From: Apostichopus japonicus
Taxonomy: Eukaryota > Echinodermata > Holothuroidea > Aspidochirotida > Stichopodidae
Direction of reading: 5' to 3'
Length of the DNA stretch: 62,000 bases
Assembly: GCF_037975245.1 (NCBI RefSeq)
Contig: NC_092572.1
Span: 17,522,273-17,584,272, forward strand
In this document: one piece after another, positions 24,339-39,400 of the stretch
Numbering within the stretch: position 1 is the first letter of the stretch
How the letters are laid out: the number at the start of each line of letters is the position of its first letter
Translations under genes and position numbers: made by a program
Notes under the pieces: generated by a model
What the model was told of the DNA's origin: nothing
What the model saw: the letters and a program-made list of their open reading frames with translations, nothing else
Database searches by the model: none

Positions 24339-27300
24339 CTCTAGGCACTTGCTGTAAAAGATCGGCAAAAGACGTCATCACCCGGGGTTCGAACCAGGGA
24401 TGCAAAAGAGAGTCTCGATCATCAGCTCGTACAGTGCGCCGAGCCATCCCGCCACTGTATGGACTGAGATATTAGGTGGATTAACTAATACTTACAGCTC
24501 CCCCTCTAGGCACTTGCTGTAAAAGATCGGCAAAAGACGTCATCACCCGGGGTTCGAACCAGGGATGCAAAAGAGAGTCTCGATCATCAGCTCGTACAGT
24601 GCGCCGAGCCATCCCGCCACTGTATGGACTGAGATATTAGGTGGATTAACTAATACTTACAGCTCCCCCTCTAGGCACTTGCTGTAAAAGATCGGCAAAA
24701 GACGTCATCACCCGGGGTTCGAACCAGGGATGCAAAAGAGAGTCTCGATCATCAGCTCGTACAGTGCGCCGAGCCATCCCGCCACTGTATGGACTGAGAT
24801 ATTAGGTGGATTAACTAATACTTACAGCTCCCCCTCTAGGCACTTGCTGTAAAAGATCGGCAAAAGACGTCATCACCCGGGGTTCGAACCAGGGATGCAA
24901 AAGAGAGTCTCGATCATCAGCTCGTACAGTGCGCCGAGCCATCCCGCCACTGTATGGACTGAGATATTAGGTGGATTAACTAATACTTACAGCTCCCCGT
25001 CTAGGCACTTGCTGTAAAAGATCGGCAAAAGACGTCATCACCCGGGGTTCGAACCAGGGATGCAAAAGAGAGTCTCGATCATCAGCTCGTACAGTGCGCC
25101 GAGCCATCCCGCCACTGTATGGACTGAGATATTAGGTGGATTAACTAATACTTACAGCTCCCCGTCCAGGCACTTGCTGTAAAAGATCGGCAAAAGACGT
25201 CATCACCCGGGGTTCGAACCAGGGATGCAAAAGAGAGTCTCGATCATCAGCTCGTACAGTGCGCCGAGCCATCCCGCCACTGTATGGACTGAGATATTAG
25301 GTGGATTAACTAATACTTACAGCTCCCCGTCCAGGCACTTGCTGTAAAAGATCGGCAAAAGACGTCATCACCCGGGGTTCGAACCAGGGATGCAAAAGAG
25401 AGTCTCGATCATCAGCTCGTACAGTGCGCCGAGCCATCCCGCCACTGTATGGACTGAGATATTAGGTGGATTAACTAATACTTACAGCTCCCCGTCTAGG
25501 CACTTGCTGTAAAAGATCGGCAAAAGACGTCATCACCCGGGGTTCGAACCAGGGATGCAAAAGAGAGTCTCGATCATCAGCTCGTACAGTGCGCCGAGCC
25601 ATCCCGCCACTGTATGGACTGAGATATTAGGTGGATTAACTAATACTTACAGCTCCCCGTCTAGGCACTTGCTGTAAAAGATCGGCAAAAGACGTCATCA
25701 CCCGGGGTTCGAACCAGGGATGCAAAAGAGAGTCTCGATCATCAGCTCGTACAGTGCGCCGAGCCATCCCGCCACTGTATGGACTGAGATATTAGGTGGA
25801 TTAACTAATACTTACAGCTCCCCCTCTAGGCACTTGCTGTAAAAGATCGGCAAAAGACGTCATCACCCGGGGTTCGAACCAGGGATGCAAAAGAGAGTCT
25901 CGATCATCAGCTCGTACAGTGCGCCGAGCCATCCCGCCACTGTATGGACTGAGATATTAGGTGGATTAACTAATACTTACAGCTCCCCCTCTAGGCACTT
26001 GCTGTAAAAGATCGGCAAAAGACGTCATCACCCGGGGTTCGAACCAGGGATGCAAAAGAGAGTCTCGATCATCAGCTCGTACAGTGCGCCGAGCCATCCC
26101 GCCACTGTATGGACTGAGATATTAGGTGGATTAACTAATACTTACAGCTCCCCCTCTAGGCACTTGCTGTAAAAGATCGGCAAAAGACGTCATCACCCGG
26201 GGTTCGAACCAGGGATGCAAAAGAGAGTCTCGATCATCAGCTCGTACAGTGCGCCGAGCCATCCCGCCACTGTATGGACTGAGATATTAGGTGGATTAAC
26301 TAATACTTACAGCTCCCCGTCTAGGCACTTGCTGTAAAAGATCGGCAAAAGACGTCATCACCCGGGGTTCGAACCAGGGATGCAAAAGAGAGTCTCGATC
26401 ATCAGCTCGTACAGTGCGCCGAGCCATCCCGCCACTGTATGGACTGAGATATTAGGTGGATTAACTAATACTTACAGCTCCCCCTCTAGGCACTTGCTGT
26501 AAAAGATCGGCAAAAGACGTCATCACCCGGGGTTCGAACCAGGGATGCAAAAGAGAGTCTCGATCATCAGCTCGTACAGTGCGCCGAGCCATCCCGCCAC
26601 TGTATGGACTGAGATATTAGGTGGATTAACTAATACTTACAGCTCCCCCTCTAGGCACTTGCTGTAAAAGATCGGCAAAAGACGTCATCACCCGGGGTTC
26701 GAACCAGGGATGCAAAAGAGAGTCTCGATCATCAGCTCGTACAGTGCGCCGAGCCATCCCGCCACTGTATGGACTGAGATATTAGGTGGATTAACTAATA
26801 CTTACAGCTCCCCCTCTAGGCACTTGCTGTAAAAGATCGGCAAAAGACGTCATCACCCGGGGTTCGAACCAGGGATGCAAAAGAGAGTCTCGATCATCAG
26901 CTCGTACAGTGCGCCGAGCCATCCCGCCACTGTATGGACTGAGATATTAGGTGGATTAACTAATACTTACAGCTCCCCCTCTAGGCACTTGCTGTAAAAG
27001 ATCGGCAAAAGACGTCATCACCCGGGGTTCGAACCAGGGATGCAAAAGAGAGTCTCGATCATCAGCTCGTACAGTGCGCCGAGCCATCCCGCCACTGTAT
27101 GGACTGAGATATTAGGTGGATTAACTAATACTTACAGCTCCCCCTCTAGGCACTTGCTGTAAAAGATCGGCAAAAGACGTCATCACCCGGGGTTCGAACC
27201 AGGGATGCAAAAGAGAGTCTCGATCATCAGCTCGTACAGTGCGCCGAGCCATCCCGCCACTGTATGGACTGAGATATTAGGTGGATTAACTAATACTTAC

Positions 27301-27474
27301 AGCTCCCCCTCTAGGCACTTGCTGTAAAAGATCGGCAAAAGACGTCATCACCCGGGGTTCGAACCAGGGATGCAAAAGAGAGTCTCGATCATCAGCTCGT
27401 ACAGTGCGCCGAGCCATCCCGCCACTGTATGGACTGAGATATTAGGTGGATTAACTAATACTTACAGCTCCCCC
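24339..27474. repeat. Blocks of the position-163 C subtype (CCCCCT)
   Basis: GCTCCCCCTCTAGG replaces GCTCCCCGTCTAGG in runs of 4 copies (24339-24834), 3 (25824-26154) and 7 (26484-27474), separated by short stretches of the ordinary type. One isolated case lies at 36879. Confidence 0.95.
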
Positions 27475-30400
27475 TCTAGGCACTTGCTGTAAAAGATCGG
27501 CAAAAGACGTCATCACCCGGGGTTCGAACCAGGGATGCAAAAGAGAGTCTCGATCATCAGCTCGTACAGTGCGCCGAGCCATCCCGCCACTGTATGGACT
27601 GAGATATTAGGTGGATTAACTAATACTTACAGCTCCCCGTCTAGGCACTTGCTGTAAAAGATCGGCAAAAGACGTCATCACCCGGGGTTCGAACCAGGGA
27701 TGCAAAAGAGAGTCTCGATCATCAGCTCGTACAGTGCGCCGAGCCATCCCGCCACTGTATGGACTGAGATATTAGGTGGATTAACTAATACTTACAGCTC
27801 CCCGTCCAGGCACTTGCTGTAAAAGATCGGCAAAAGACGTCATCACCCGGGGTTCGAACCAGGGATGCAAAAGAGAGTCTCGATCATCAGCTCGTACAGT
27901 GCGCCGAGCCATCCCGCCACTGTATGGACTGAGATATTAGGTGGATTAACTAATACTTACAGCTCCCCGTCCAGGCACTTGCTGTAAAAGATCGGCAAAA
28001 GACGTCATCACCCGGGGTTCGAACCAGGGATGCAAAAGAGAGTCTCGATCATCAGCTCGTACAGTGCGCCGAGCCATCCCGCCACTGTATGGACTGAGAT
28101 ATTAGGTGGATTAACTAATACTTACAGCTCCCCGTCCAGGCACTTGCTGTAAAAGATCGGCAAAAGACGTCATCACCCGGGGTTCGAACCAGGGATGCAA
28201 AAGAGAGTCTCGATCATCAGCTCGTACAGTGCGCCGAGCCATCCCGCCACTGTATGGACTGAGATATTAGGTGGATTAACTAATACTTACAGCTCCCCGT
28301 CCAGGCACTTGCTGTAAAAGATCGGCAAAAGACGTCATCACCCGGGGTTCGAACCAGGGATGCAAAAGAGAGTCTCGATCATCAGCTCGTACAGTGCGCC
28401 GAGCCATCCCGCCACTGTATGGACTGAGATATTAGGTGGATTAACTAATACTTACAGCTCCCCGTCTAGGCACTTGCTGTAAAAGATCGGCAAAAGACGT
28501 CATCACCCGGGGTTCGAACCAGGGATGCAAAAGAGAGTCTCGATCATCAGCTCGTACAGTGCGCCGAGCCATCCCGCCACTGTATGGACTGAGATATTAG
28601 GTGGATTAACTAATACTTACAGCTCCCCGTCTAGGCACTTGCTGTAAAAGATCGGCAAAAGACGTCATCACCCGGGGTTCGAACCAGGGATGCAAAAGAG
28701 AGTCTCGATCATCAGCTCGTACAGTGCGCCGAGCCATCCCGCCACTGTATGGACTGAGATATTAGGTGGATTAACTAATACTTACAGCTCCCCGTCTAGG
28801 CACTTGCTGTAAAAGATCGGCAAAAGACGTCATCACCCGGGGTTCGAACCAGGGATGCAAAAGAGAGTCTCGATCATCAGCTCGTACAGTGCGCCGAGCC
28901 ATCCCGCCACTGTATGGACTGAGATATTAGGTGGATTAACTAATACTTACAGCTCCCCGTCTAGGCACTTGCTGTAAAAGATCGGCAAAAGACGTCATCA
29001 CCCGGGGTTCGAACCAGGGATGCAAAAGAGAGTCTCGATCATCAGCTCGTACAGTGCGCCGAGCCATCCCGCCACTGTATGGACTGAGATATTAGGTGGA
29101 TTAACTAATACTTACAGCTCCCCGTCTAGGCACTTGCTGTAAAAGATCGGCAAAAGACGTCATCACCCGGGGTTCGAACCAGGGATGCAAAAGAGAGTCT
29201 CGATCATCAGCTCGTACAGTGCGCCGAGCCATCCCGCCACTGTATGGACTGAGATATTAGGTGGATTAACTAATACTTACAGCTCCCCGTCCAGGCACTT
29301 GCTGTAAAAGATCGGCAAAAGACGTCATCACCCGGGGTTCGAACCAGGGATGCAAAAGAGAGTCTCGATCATCAGCTCGTATAGTGCGCCGAGCCATCCC
29401 GCCACTGTATGGACTGAGATATTAGGTGGATTAACTAATACTTACAGCTCCCCGTCCAGGCACTTGCTGTAAAAGATCGGCAAAAGACGTCATCACCCGG
29501 GGTTCGAACCAGGGATGCAAAAGAGAGTCTCGATCATCAGCTCGTACAGTGCGCCGAGCCATCCCGCCACTGTATGGACTGAGATATTAGGTGGATTAAC
29601 TAATACTTACAGCTCCCCGTCCAGGCACTTGCTGTAAAAGATCGGCAAAAGACGTCATCACCCGGGGTTCGAACCAGGGATGCAAAAGAGAGTCTCGATC
29701 ATCAGCTCGTACAGTGCGCCGAGCCATCCCGCCACTGTATGGACTGAGATATTAGGTGGATTAACTAATACTTACAGCTCCCCGTCCAGGCACTTGCTGT
29801 AAAAGATCGGCAAAAGACGTCATCACCCGGGGTTCGAACCAGGGATGCAAAAGAGAGTCTCGATCATCAGCTCGTACAGTGCGCCGAGCCATCCCGCCAC
29901 TGTATGGACTGAGATATTAGGTGGATTAACTAATACTTACAGCTCCCCGTCCAGGCACTTGCTGTAAAAGATCGGCAAAAGACGTCATCACCCGGGGTTC
30001 GAACCAGGGATGCAAAAGAGAGTCTCGATCATCAGCTCGTACAGTGCGCCGAGCCATCCCGCCACTGTATGGACTGAGATATTAGGTGGATTAACTAATA
30101 CTTACAGCTCCCCGTCCAGGCACTTGCTGTAAAAGATCGGCAAAAGACGTCATCACCCGGGGTTCGAACCAGGGATGCAAAAGAGAGTCTCGATCATCAG
30201 CTCGTACAGTGCGCCGAGCCATCCCGCCACTGTATGGACTGAGATATTAGGTGGATTAACTAATACTTACAGCTCCCCGTCCAGGCACTTGCTGTAAAAG
30301 ATCGGCAAAAGACGTCATCACCCGGGGTTCGAACCAGGGATGCAAAAGAGAGTCTCGATCATCAGCTCGTACAGTGCGCCGAGCCATCCCGCCACTGTAT

Positions 30401-33400
30401 GGACTGAGATATTAGGTGGATTAACTAATACTTACAGCTCCCCGTCCAGGCACTTGCTGTAAAAGATCGGCAAAAGACGTCATCACCCGGGGTTCGAACC
30501 AGGGATGCAAAAGAGAGTCTCGATCATCAGCTCGTACAGTGCGCCGAGCCATCCCGCCACTGTATGGACTGAGATATTAGGTGGATTAACTAATACTTAC
30601 AGCTCCCCGTCCAGGCACTTGCTGTAAAAGATCGGCAAAAGACGTCATCACCCGGGGTTCGAACCAGGGATGCAAAAGAGAGTCTCGATCATCAGCTCGT
30701 ACAGTGCGCCGAGCCATCCCGCCACTGTATGGACTGAGATATTAGGTGGATTAACTAATACTTACAGCTCCCCGTCCAGGCACTTGCTGTAAAAGATCGG
30801 CAAAAGACGTCATCACCCGGGGTTCGAACCAGGGATGCAAAAGAGAGTCTCGATCATCAGCTCGTACAGTGCGCCGAGCCATCCCGCCACTGTATGGACT
30901 GAGATATTAGGTGGATTAACTAATACTTACAGCTCCCCGTCCAGGCACTTGCTGTAAAAGATCGGCAAAAGACGTCATCACCCGGGGTTCGAACCAGGGA
31001 TGCAAAAGAGAGTCTCGATCATCAGCTCGTACAGTGCGCCGAGCCATCCCGCCACTGTATGGACTGAGATATTAGGTGGATTAACTAATACATACAGCTC
31101 CCCGTCCAGGCACTTGCTGTAAAAGATCGGCAAAAGACGTCATCACCCGGGGTTCGAACCAGGGATGCAAAAGAGAGTCTCGATCATCAGCTCGTACAGT
31201 GCGCCGAGCCATCCCGCCACTGTATGGACTGAGATATTAGGTGGATTAACTAATACTTACAGCTCCCCGTCCAGGCACTTGCTGTAAAAGATCGGCAAAA
31301 GACGTCATCACCCGGGGTTCGAACCAGGGATGCAAAAGAGAGTCTCGATCATCAGCTCGTACAGTGCGCCGAGCCATCCCGCCACTGTATGGACTGAGAT
31401 ATTAGGTGGATTAACTAATACTTACAGCTCCCCGTCCAGGCACTTGCTGTAAAAGATCGGCAAAAGACGTCATCACCCGGGGTTCGAACCAGGGATGCAA
31501 AAGAGAGTCTCGATCATCAGCTCGTACAGTGCGCCGAGCCATCCCGCCACTGTATGGACTGAGATATTAGGTGGATTAACTAATACTTACAGCTCCCCGT
31601 CCAGGCACTTGCTGTAAAAGATCGGCAAAAGACGTCATCACCCGGGGTTCGAACCAGGGATGCAAAAGAGAGTCTCGATCATCAGCTCGTACAGTGCGCC
31701 GAGCCATCCCGCCACTGTATGGACTGAGATATTAGGTGGATTAACTAATACTTACAGCTCCCCGTCCAGGCACTTGCTGTAAAAGATCGGCAAAAGACGT
31801 CATCACCCGGGGTTCGAACCAGGGATGCAAAAGAGAGTCTCGATCATCAGCTCGTACAGTGCGCCGAGCCATCCCGCCACTGTATGGACTGAGATATTAG
31901 GTGGATTAACTAATACTTACAGCTCCCCGTCCAGGCACTTGCTGTAAAAGATCGGCAAAAGACGTCATCACCCGGGGTTCGAACCAGGGATGCAAAAGAG
32001 AGTCTCGATCATCAGCTCGTACAGTGCGCCGAGCCATCCCGCCACTGTATGGACTGAGATATTAGGTGGATTAACTAATACTTACAGCTCCCCGTCCAGG
32101 CACTTGCTGTAAAAGATCGGCAAAAGACGTCATCACCCGGGGTTCGAACCAGGGATGCAAAAGAGAGTCTCGATCATCAGCTCGTACAGTGCGCCGAGCC
32201 ATCCCGCCACTGTATGGACTGAGATATTAGGTGGATTAACTAATACTTACAGCTCCCCGTCCAGGCACTTGCTGTAAAAGATCGGCAAAAGACGTCATCA
32301 CCCGGGGTTCGAACCAGGGGTGCAAAAGAGAGTCTCGATCATCAGCTCGTACAGTGCGCCGAGCCATCCCGCCACTGTATGGACTGAGATATTAGGTGGA
32401 TTAACTAATACTTACAGCTCCCCGTCTAGGCACTTGCTGTAAAAGATCGGCAAAAGACGTCATCACCCGGGGTTCGAACCAGGGATGCAAAAGAGAGTCT
32501 CGATCATCAGCTCGTACAGTGCGCCGAGCCATCCCGCCACTGTATGGACTGAGATATTAGGTGGATTAACTAATACTTACAGCTCCCCGTCTAGGCACTT
32601 GCTGTAAAAGATCGGCAAAAGACGTCATCACCCGGGGTTCGAACCAGGGATGCAAAAGAGAGTCTCGATCATCAGCTCGTACAGTGCGCCGAGCCATCCC
32701 GCCACTGTATGGACTGAGATATTAGGTGGATTAACTAATACTTACAGCTCCCCGTCCAGGCACTTGCTGTAAAAGATCGGCAAAAGACGTCATCACCCGG
32801 GGTTCGAACCAGGGATGCAAAAGAGAGTCTCGATCATCAGCTCGTACAGTGCGCCGAGCCATCCCGCCACTGTATGGACTGAGATATTAGGTGGATTAAC
32901 TAATACTTACAGCTCCCCGTCCAGGCACTTGCTGTAAAAGATCGGCAAAAGACGTCATCACCCGGGGTTCGAACCAGGGATGCAAAAGAGAGTCTCGATC
33001 ATCAGCTCGTACAGTGCGCCGAGCCATCCCGCCACTGTATGGACTGAGATATTAGGTGGATTAACTAATACTTACAGCTCCCCGTCCAGGCACTTGCTGT
33101 AAAAGATCGGCAAAAGACGTCATCACCCGGGGTTCGAACCAGGGATGCAAAAGAGAGTCTCGATCATCAGCTCGTACAGTGCGCCGAGCCATCCCGCCAC
33201 TGTATGGACTGAGATATTAGGTGGATTAACTAATACTTACAGCTCCCCGTCCAGGCACTTGCTGTAAAAGATCGGCAAAAGACGTCATCACCCGGGGTTC
33301 GAACCAGGGATGCAAAAGAGAGTCTCGATCATCAGCTCGTACAGTGCGCCGAGCCATCCCGCCACTGTATGGACTGAGATATTAGGTGGATTAACTAATA

Positions 33401-36400
33401 CTTACAGCTCCCCGTCCAGGCACTTGCTGTAAAAGATCGGCAAAAGACGTCATCACCCGGGGTTCGAACCAGGGATGCAAAAGAGAGTCTCGATCATCAG
33501 CTCGTACAGTGCGCCGAGCCATCCCGCCACTGTATGGACTGAGATATTAGGTGGATTAACTAATACTTACAGCTCCCCGTCCAGGCACTTGCTGTAAAAG
33601 ATCGGCAAAAGACGTCATCACCCGGGGTTCGAACCAGGGATGCAAAAGAGAGTCTCGATCATCAGCTCGTACAGTGCGCCGAGCCATCCCGCCACTGTAT
33701 GGACTGAGATATTAGGTGGATTAACTAATACTTACAGCTCCCCGTCCAGGCACTTGCTGTAAAAGATCGGCAAAAGACGTCATCACCCGGGGTTCGAACC
33801 AGGGATGCAAAAGAGAGTCTCGATCATCAGCTCGTACAGTGCGCCGAGCCATCCCGCCACTGTATGGACTGAGATATTAGGTGGATTAACTAATACTTAC
33901 AGCTCCCCGTCCAGGCACTTGCTGTAAAAGATCGGCAAAAGACGTCATCACCCGGGGTTCGAACCAGGGATGCAAAAGAGAGTCTCGATCATCAGCTCGT
34001 ACAGTGCGCCGAGCCATCCCGCCACTGTATGGACTGAGATATTAGGTGGATTAACTAATACTTACAGCTCCCCGTCCAGGCACTTGCTGTAAAAGATCGG
34101 CAAAAGACGTCATCACCCGGGGTTCGAACCAGGGATGCAAAAGAGAGTCTCGATCATCAGCTCGTACAGTGCGCCGAGCCATCCCGCCACTGTATGGACT
34201 GAGATATTAGGTGGATTAACTAATACTTACAGCTCCCCGTCTAGGCACTTGCTGTAAAAGATCGGCAAAAGACGTCATCACCCGGGGTTCGAACCAGGGA
34301 TGCAAAAGAGAGTCTCGATCATCAGCTCGTACAGTGCGCCGAGCCATCCCGCCACTGTATGGACTGAGGTATTAGGTGGATTAACTAATACTTACAGCTC
34401 CCCGTCTAGGCACTTGCTGTAAAAGATCGGCAAAAGACGTCATCACCCGGGGTTCGAACCAGGGATGCAAAAGAGAGTCTCGATCATCAGCTCGTACAGT
34501 GCGCCGAGCCATCCCGCCACTGTATGGACTGAGATATTAGGTGGATTAACTAATACTTACAGCTCCCCGTCTAGGCACTTGCTGTAAAAGATCGGCAAAA
34601 GACGTCATCACCCGGGGTTCGAACCAGGGATGCAAAAGAGAGTCTCGATCATCAGCTCGTACAGTGCGCCGAGCCATCCCGCCACTGTATGGACTGAGAT
34701 ATTAGGTGGATTAACTAATACTTACAGCTCCCCGTCTAGGCACTTGCTGTAAAAGATCGGCAAAAGACGTCATCACCCGGGGTTCGAACCAGGGATGCAA
34801 AAGAGAGTCTCGATCATCAGCTCGTACAGTGCGCCGAGCCATCCCGCCACTGTATGGACTGAGATATTAGGTGGATTAACTAATACTTACAGCTCCCCGT
34901 CTAGGCACTTGCTGTAAAAGATCGGCAAAAGACGTCATCACCCGGGGTTCGAACCAGGGATGCAAAAGAGAGTCTCGATCATCAGCTCGTACAGTGCGCC
35001 GAGCCATCCCGCCACTGTATGGACTGAGATATTAGGTGGATTAACTAATACTTACAGCTCCCCGTCTAGGCACTTGCTGTAAAAGATCGGCAAAAGACGT
35101 CATCACCCGGGGTTCGAACCAGGGATGCAAAAGAGAGTCTCGATCATCAGCTCGTACAGTGCGCCGAGCCATCCCGCCACTGTATGGACTGAGATATTAG
35201 GTGGATTAACTAATACTTACAGCTCCCCGTCTAGGCACTTGCTGTAAAAGATCGGCAAAAGACGTCATCACCCGGGGTTCGAACCAGGGATGCAAAAGAG
35301 AGTCTCGATCATCAGCTCGTACAGTGCGCCGAGCCATCCCGCCACTGTATGGACTGAGATATTAGGTGGATTAACTAATACTTACAGCTCCCCGTCTAGG
35401 CACTTGCTGTAAAAGATCGGCAAAAGACGTCATCACCCGGGGTTCGAACCAGGGATGCAAAAGAGAGTCTCGATCATCAGCTCGTACAGTGCGCCGAGCC
35501 ATCCCGCCACTGTATGGACTGAGATATTAGGTGGATTAACTAATACTTACAGCTCCCCGTCTAGGCACTTGCTGTAAAAGATCGGCAAAAGACGTCATCA
35601 CCCGGGGTTCGAACCAGGGATGCAAAAGAGAGTCTCGATCATCAGCTCGTACAGTGCGCCGAGCCATCCCGCCACTGTATGGACTGAGATATTAGGTGGA
35701 TTAACTAATACTTACAGCTCCCCGTCTAGGCACTTGCTGTAAAAGATCGGCAAAAGACGTCATCACCCGGGGTTCGAACCAGGGATGCAAAAGAGAGTCT
35801 CGATCATCAGCTCGTACAGTGCGCCGAGCCATCCCGCCACTGTATGGACTGAGATATTAGGTGGATTAACTAATACTTACAGCTCCCCGTCTAGGCACTT
35901 GCTGTAAAAGATCGGCAAAAGACGTCATCACCCGGGGTTCGAACCAGGGATGCAAAAGAGAGTCTCGATCATCAGCTCGTACAGTGCGCCGAGCCATCCC
36001 GCCACTGTATGGACTGAGATATTAGGTGGATTAACTAATACTTACAGCTCCCCGTCTAGGCACTTGCTGTAAAAGATCGGCAAAAGACGTCATCACCCGG
36101 GGTTCGAACCAGGGATGCAAAAGAGAGTCTCGATCATCAGCTCGTACAGTGCGCCGAGCCATCCCGCCACTGTATGGACTGAGATATTAGGTGGATTAAC
36201 TAATACTTACAGCTCCCCGTCTAGGCACTTGCTGTAAAAGATCGGCAAAAGACGTCATCACCCGGGGTTCGAACCAGGGATGCAAAAGAGAGTCTCGATC
36301 ATCAGCTCGTACAGTGCGCCGAGCCATCCCGCCACTGTATGGACTGAGATATTAGGTGGATTAACTAATACTTACAGCTCCCCGTCTAGGCACTTGCTGT

Positions 36401-39400
36401 AAAAGATCGGCAAAAGACGTCATCACCCGGGGTTCGAACCAGGGATGCAAAAGAGAGTCTCGATCATCAGCTCGTACAGTGCGCCGAGCCATCCCGCCAC
36501 TGTATGGACTGAGATATTAGGTGGATTAACTAATACTTACAGCTCCCCGTCTAGGCACTTGCTGTAAAAGATCGGCAAAAGACGTCATCACCCGGGGTTC
36601 GAACCAGGGATGCAAAAGAGAGTCTCGATCATCAGCTCGTACAGTGCGCCGAGCCATCCCGCCACTGTATGGACTGAGATATTAGGTGGATTAACTAATA
36701 CTTACAGCTCCCCGTCTAGGCACTTGCTGTAAAAGATCGGCAAAAGACGTCATCACCCGGGGTTCGAACCAGGGATGCAAAAGAGAGTCTCGATCATCAG
36801 CTCGTACAGTGCGCCGAGCCATCCCGCCACTGTATGGACTGAGATATTAGGTGGATTAACTAATACTTACAGCTCCCCCTCTAGGCACTTGCTGTAAAAG
36901 ATCGGCAAAAGACGTCATCACCCGGGGTTCGAACCAGGGATGCAAAAGAGAGTCTCGATCATCAGCTCGTACAGTGCGCCGAGCCATCCCGCCACTGTAT
37001 GGACTGAGATATTAGGTGGATTAACTAATACTTACAGCTCCCCGTCTAGGCACTTGCTGTAAAAGATCGGCAAAAGACGTCATCACCCGGGGTTCGAACC
37101 AGGGATGCAAAAGAGAGTCTCGATCATCAGCTCGTACAGTGCGCCGAGCCATCCCGCCACTGTATGGACTGAGATATTAGGTGGATTAACTAATACTTAC
37201 AGCTCCCCGTCTAGGCACTTGCTGTAAAAGATCGGCAAAAGACGTCATCACCCGGGGTTCGAACCAGGGATGCAAAAGAGAGTCTCGATCATCAGCTCGT
37301 ACAGTGCGCCGAGCCATCCCGCCACTGTATGGACTGAGATATTAGGTGGATTAACTAATACTTACAGCTCCCCGTCTAGGCACTTGCTGTAAAAGATCGG
37401 CAAAAGACGTCATCACCCGGGGTTCGAACCAGGGATGCAAAAGAGAGTCTCGATCATCAGCTCGTACAGTGCGCCGAGCCATCCCGCCACTGTATGGACT
37501 GAGATATTAGGTGGATTAACTAATACTTACAGCTCCCCGTCTAGGCACTTGCTGTAAAAGATCGGCAAAAGACGTCATCACCCGGGGTTCGAACCAGGGA
37601 TGCAAAAGAGAGTCTCGATCATCAGCTCGTACAGTGCGCCGAGCCATCCCGCCACTGTATGGACTGAGATATTAGGTGGATTAACTAATACTTACAGCTC
37701 CCCGTCTAGGCACTTGCTGTAAAAGATCGGCAAAAGACGTCATCACCCGGGGTTCGAACCAGGGATGCAAAAGAGAGTCTCGATCATCAGCTCGTACAGT
37801 GCGCCGAGCCATCCCGCCACTGTATGGACTGAGATATTAGGTGGATTAACTAATACTTACAGCTCCCCGTCTAGGCACTTGCTGTAAAAGATCGGCAAAA
37901 GACGTCATCACCCGGGGTTCGAACCAGGGATGCAAAAGAGAGTCTCGATCATCAGCTCGTACAGTGCGCCGAGCCATCCCGCCACTGTATGGACTGAGAT
38001 ATTAGGTGGATTAACTAATACTTACAGCTCCCCGTCTAGGCACTTGCTGTAAAAGATCGGCAAAAGACGTCATCACCCGGGGTTCGAACCAGGGATGCAA
38101 AAGAGAGTCTCGATCATCAGCTCGTACAGTGCGCCGAGCCATCCCGCCACTGTATGGACTGAGATATTAGGTGGATTAACTAATACTTACAGCTCCCCGT
38201 CTAGGCACTTGCTGTAAAAGATCGGCAAAAGACGTCATCACCCGGGGTTCGAACCAGGGATGCAAAAGAGAGTCTCGATCATCAGCTCGTACAGTGCGCC
38301 GAGCCATCCCGCCACTGTATGGACTGAGATATTAGGTGGATTAACTAATACTTACAGCTCCCCGTCTAGGCACTTGCTGTAAAAGATCGGCAAAAGACGT
38401 CATCACCCGGGGTTCGAACCAGGGATGCAAAAGAGAGTCTCGATCATCAGCTCGTACAGTGCGCCGAGCCATCCCGCCACTGTATGGACTGAGATATTAG
38501 GTGGATTAACTAATACTTACAGCTCCCCGTCTAGGCACTTGCTGTAAAAGATCGGCAAAAGACGTCATCACCCGGGGTTCGAACCAGGGATGCAAAAGAG
38601 AGTCTCGATCATCAGCTCGTACAGTGCGCCGAGCCATCCCGCCACTGTATGGACTGAGATATTAGGTGGATTAACTAATACTTACAGCTCCCCGTCTAGG
38701 CACTTGCTGTAAAAGATCGGCAAAAGACGTCATCACCCGGGGTTCGAACCAGGGATGCAAAAGAGAGTCTCGATCATCAGCTCGTACAGTGCGCCGAGCC
38801 ATCCCGCCACTGTATGGACTGAGATATTAGGTGGATTAACTAATACTTACAGCTCCCCGTCTAGGCACTTGCTGTAAAAGATCGGCAAAAGACGTCATCA
38901 CCCGGGGTTCGAACCAGGGATGCAAAAGAGAGTCTCGATCATCAGCTCGTACAGTGCGCCGAGCCATCCCGCCACTGTATGGACTGAGATATTAGGTGGA
39001 TTAACTAATACTTACAGCTCCCCGTCTAGGCACTTGCTGTAAAAGATCGGCAAAAGACGTCATCACCCGGGGTTCGAACCAGGGATGCAAAAGAGAGTCT
39101 CGATCATCAGCTCGTACAGTGCGCCGAGCCATCCCGCCACTGTATGGACTGAGATATTAGGTGGATTAACTAATACTTACAGCTCCCCGTCCAGGCACTT
39201 GCTGTAAAAGATCGGCAAAAGACGTCATCACCCGGGGTTCGAACCAGGGATGCAAAAGAGAGTCTCGATCATCAGCTCGTACAGTGCGCCGAGCCATCCC
39301 GCCACTGTATGGACTGAGATATTAGGTGGATTAACTAATACTTACAGCTCCCCGTCCAGGCACTTGCTGTAAAAGATCGGCAAAAGACGTCATCACCCGG